A DNA stretch of 8,104 nt from Collinsella sp. (GTDB lineage Bacteria > Actinomycetota > Coriobacteriia > Coriobacteriales > Coriobacteriaceae), in NCBI GenBank assembly GCA_031292915.1, contig JAUMSH010000082.1, forward strand, positions 1 through 8,104. Direction: 5' to 3'. The notes beneath the pieces were generated by a model that saw only the letters and a program-made list of their open reading frames with translations, was not told the DNA's origin and searched no databases. Shown here piece after piece: positions 6,608 through 8,104 of the stretch; within the stretch, counting starts at the first letter, position 1; each line of letters starts with the position of its first letter. Both the position numbers and the translations under genes were made by a program.

Positions 6608-6735
6608 CCCTTTTCAAGCAAAGAAATCGCAAGCAGAGGCTTTGCCGACTTCTCTCGTGCATGGCATGCTCTGATTTTGCCGCATACTACCGGATACAGC
6701 CCCTCTCTAGGGCCTGTGGAACGGGCGCATGGCAA

Positions 6736-6764
6736 TTGCCTTCCATTCAATCGGTAAGTAAAAT
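6736..6764 (+). promoter_or_regulatory. Possible promoter giving leaderless mntA mRNA
   Basis: TTGCCT (6736-6741) and TAAAAT (6759-6764) match -35 and -10 consensus at 4 and 5 of 6 positions, with the ideal 17-base spacing. Transcription would begin about 7 bases after the -10 box, at or next to the A of the mntA ATG at 6771. No Shine-Dalgarno sequence precedes that ATG, which fits a leaderless message. Confidence 0.45.
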
Positions 6765-6770
6765 TGAGAC

Positions 6771-7070
6771 ATGATTACGCTTGTCGACATATCCGCTGCT
6801 GTTTCTCGTGTGCTGTCTCGTTACGACGTCCGCGAGGCATATCTATTTGGCTCCTTCGCCCGTGGCGAGCAAACGCCAGATAGCGATATCGATTTGCGTC
6901 TAGTCTGCGGTGAAACAATGACGTTCGGCACACTATACGAACTCTCCCTTGAGCTCGAAAAAGAGCTCGGGCGAGATGTTGAGATTGTCACCAACCCTCC
7001 CGAGCATATGCGTCCTGCATTCCGCAAGAGCATTGAAAAGGATGAGGTGCGTCTCTTTAAGGCGGCGTAA
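6771..7070 (+). CDS. mntA: MntA-type minimal nucleotidyltransferase antitoxin
   Basis: This 99-residue protein is a complete minimal nucleotidyltransferase. The signature GSx10DxD is exact: Gly27-Ser28, ten residues, then Asp39 and Asp41 (LFGSFARGEQTPDSDIDLRL). A third acidic position lies in RDVEIV (68-73). In MntA/HepT (HEPN/MNT) toxin-antitoxin pairs, MntA transfers AMP from ATP onto a tyrosine of the HepT RNase and so silences it; that is family knowledge. Length is normal. There is no ribosome binding site, and a well-spaced promoter ends 6 bases before the ATG, suggesting leaderless translation. Its partner normally follows as a separate gene. Here only the C-terminal half of HepT follows, in the same frame after the TAA, so this antitoxin seems to have lost its toxin. 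Confidence 0.85.
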   Translation: MITLVDISAAVSRVLSRYDVREAYLFGSFARGEQTPDSDIDLRLVCGETMTFGTLYELSLELEKELGRDVEIVTNPPEHMRPAFRKSIEKDEVRLFKAA

Positions 7071-7241
7071 ACGGGACGAGGAGCTTTTCCGGAGTATCCA
7101 TGGAACGATATTAGGGGCTTTCGAAACTTCGTAGCACATGGATATCGAGAAGTAGTTCGATCCCTCGCCTGGAAAGTTATCGTCGATGATATTCCCGAGC
7201 CAGAGGAAGCGTTGCGTATTTTCAGGCAGCGCCAGAGCTGA
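7071..7241 (+). pseudogene. hepT: C-terminal half of HepT toxin (HEPN RNase), no start codon
   Basis: Directly after the MntA stop and in the same frame, 56 codons read to a TGA at 7239-7241. They include FPEYPWNDIRGFRNFVAHGY, a Trp-containing helix (SLAWKVIVDDIPEPEEAL) and an Arg/Gln tail. This matches the second half of HepT, with the HEPN RNase motif Rx4-6H as RNFVAH and the full Rx4HxY form (RNFVAHGY) including the tyrosine that MntA would AMPylate. A normal HepT has about 110 residues, so roughly the first half, with its start and first helices, is gone. No ATG, GTG or TTG lies in frame ahead of the motif, so it could be made only by readthrough of the MntA TAA. It is almost certainly inactive after an internal deletion. 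Confidence 0.75.
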
Positions 7242-7395
7242 TACATCCAGAGGCCGGGCGGGTTTACTGACTGCATTTAATATGTTCCCTCGGCTTTGGA
7301 TACTAAAACTCATAAACTTGTGAAGGGCGAGGCGCGCGTGGCGCGCGGCCACGGCCCGCCTTTCCGGTGCCATTCCGACCGCTCTACGGAACGCC

Positions 7396-7557
7396 CGCCA
7401 CGATAGCCGCCCATCTACTACGTTTGGCCGGCATCCCCCGACCATTCCGTTTTCGTTAATAATAAAACCGCAGGTAGACGGCCTGCGGTTTTTGCGAAAT
7501 CCGGGATATGGTCGGCTGGTCGGGGTTAAACGTAGTAGATGGGCCGGTTTCGTGGCG
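7396..7557. repeat. Nested inverted repeat around a terminator
   Basis: Four pairs of complementary arms share nearly the same centre: 7396-7403 with 7550-7557 (8 bp), 7409-7425 with 7528-7544 (17 bp, perfect), 7438-7445 with 7508-7515 (8 bp), and the terminator stem 7464-7474 with 7482-7492 (11 bp). The unpaired stretches between them are of similar length on both sides. The whole could fold into one long stem of about 160 bases. Nothing here is coding, although frames on both strands happen to be open across it. Confidence 0.75.
7464..7493. terminator. Bidirectional rho-independent terminator
   Basis: AAAACCGCAGG (7464-7474) pairs perfectly with CCTGCGGTTTT (7482-7492) around a 7-base loop, ending in TTTTT on the plus strand and with an A-run at the left edge that serves the minus strand. 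It is the first intrinsic terminator downstream of mntA/hepT, about 220 bases past the HepT stop. Confidence 0.75.
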
Positions 7558-7851
7558 TTGCGTCTCCGGAAGCCGCGAAATTCGCCTTGGTACAAATTCC
7601 GGTACGAAGAATGTCGATTCGAGCGTCCGCAACCGTTGCGGCCGGTAACGTCGATACCCCAAAAAATGCGTTATGACCCTCGGAAACCGTTCATTCCGTT
7701 AAGTTGCGTCGCCTTGCGATCACGGCCCCTGTCTAGTTAAGATTCGAAAGAGGGTGTCTTTGGATGCGCCGCTTTAATTACTAAAGATATAGCAGCTATA
7801 GTGTGCCTTAACTCGTCCGTTAACCAATTGCTCTTGGCTCGGAAGCATCAA
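7558..7851. other. Noncoding stretch with no recognisable gene
   Basis: No frame here has both a credible start and recognisable protein content. The first part (7558-7670) is moderately GC-rich. The part from about 7735 is AT-rich and holds a small 13-base palindrome, TATAGCAGCTATA (7788-7800). I see no tRNA, CRISPR-like repetition or clear promoter. Confidence 0.5.
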
Positions 7852-7940
7852 CATGGCGCTCGAAGGCACCTCAAATCGCTGACAAAATGCCTATATTTCG
7901 GAAGTACGGGGAAAATTAAGCAAACCCCGAGCACAACCGG
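7852..7940. repeat. Interspersed noncoding repeat, copy 2
   Basis: Same-orientation counterpart of 6388-6475, diverged by scattered substitutions and one 1-base indel. It keeps the CGGGG...CCCCG hairpin arms (CGGGG at about 7907-7911 and CCCCG at 7925-7929). The two copies bracket the mntA/hepT remnant at a separation of about 1.4 kb, so recombination between them could delete or excise that module. Confidence 0.7.
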
Positions 7941-7963
7941 TAGCGCACAGAGATGTGGTGTAA

Positions 7964-8003
7964 GAGGCGGGGCATGCCCCGCCTCCGCCCTTTCTTGAAA
8001 GGG
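7964..8003. promoter_or_regulatory. 22-bp GC palindrome and adjacent hairpin upstream of the last gene
   Basis: Bases 7964-7985 form a perfect 22-bp palindrome centred on GCATGC. At 7988-8003, CCCTTTC and GAAAGGG form a second hairpin around TT, and pairing can continue outward into 7983-7986 with 8005-8008, competing with the first palindrome. No T-tract follows either one. They lie 60-100 bases before the probable start at 8065 and could be an operator or a leader-RNA switch. Confidence 0.5.
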
Positions 8004-8064
8004 AGGGGACACCGCCTAGAATTCGTCGTTGGAGTAATGAAGGTGACGAATGGAAGGAAAGGCG

Positions 8065-8104
8065 ATGCCCCAAGAAGAGAGTGTACTGCGCCTCGGTCGC
8101 GACG
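8065..8104 (+). CDS. 5' end of an unidentified gene (partial)
   Basis: An ATG at 8065 opens a frame MPQEESVLRLGRD that runs off the window. AAGGA at 8054-8058 lies 6 bases before it, within a longer GGAAGGAAAGG purine run. A second ATG in the same frame at 8050 would add MEGKA; its own upstream AAGG at 8040-8043 is equally well spaced, so the start is uncertain. Thirteen codons are too few to name a family. Confidence 0.35.
   Translation, partial: MPQEESVLRLGRD

Noticed and set aside
6181..6750. 189-codon minus-strand ORF
   Set aside because: Its sequence is made of translated repeats, hairpins and the palindrome (for example the LTIMVSKMVR segment), with no family resemblance and no good ribosome binding site.
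6933..7595. 220-codon minus-strand ORF
   Set aside because: It is antisense to the conserved C-terminal part of MntA and to the HepT fragment, and passes through the terminator and nested inverted repeat. The protein shows no recognisable motif.
6388..7940. CRISPR array or tandem repeat locus
   Set aside because: The repeats are few, irregularly spaced, over 80 bases long and in mixed orientation, with no regular spacers and no cas genes.

Overview
The window looks like an accessory, defence-gene-rich stretch of a chromosome from a fairly GC-rich bacterium. The mix of families (AIPR, a Schlafen AlbA_2-type regulator, MntA/HepT, and IS256- and IS3-type transposase debris) and the codon use of the larger genes fit an actinobacterium of the Coriobacteriia, such as a gut Eggerthellaceae member. 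That placement is an inference; no taxonomic marker gene is present.

Layout. Positions 1-80 hold the last codons of an unidentified plus-strand gene. Positions 139-1450 hold an AIPR (abortive infection phage resistance) gene that lacks its 5' end and is frameshifted near its 3' end; a strong intrinsic terminator follows at 1486-1520. Positions 1553-1940 (minus strand) hold two tiny ORFs and an IS256-type transposase scrap. Positions 2163-4400 encode the largest intact gene, a 745-residue membrane-anchored, TPR-like protein of unknown function. An IS3-type OrfA scrap follows at 4519-4680. Positions 4837-6162 (minus strand) encode an intact AlbA_2/ATPase-like/winged-helix regulator. It has a 45-bp perfect palindrome just upstream of its start and a related, smaller palindrome about 90 bp beyond its stop.

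Positions 6240-6770 are noncoding and rich in hairpins and interspersed repeats. Positions 6771-7070 encode an intact-looking MntA-type nucleotidyltransferase antitoxin. The C-terminal half of its HepT toxin follows in the same frame directly after the MntA stop, with no start codon. Positions 7242-8049 are noncoding: a nested inverted repeat wrapped around a bidirectional terminator, a second copy of the repeat seen at 6388-6475, and a pair of GC-rich hairpins. A new plus-strand gene probably begins at 8065.

Taken together this reads as a worn defence island. AIPR and HepT are broken, IS fragments mark old junctions, and three units still look functional: the 745-aa membrane protein, the AlbA_2 regulator with its palindromes, and MntA without its toxin. 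The best candidates for undescribed biology are the 745-aa protein and the regulator flanked by related palindromes.
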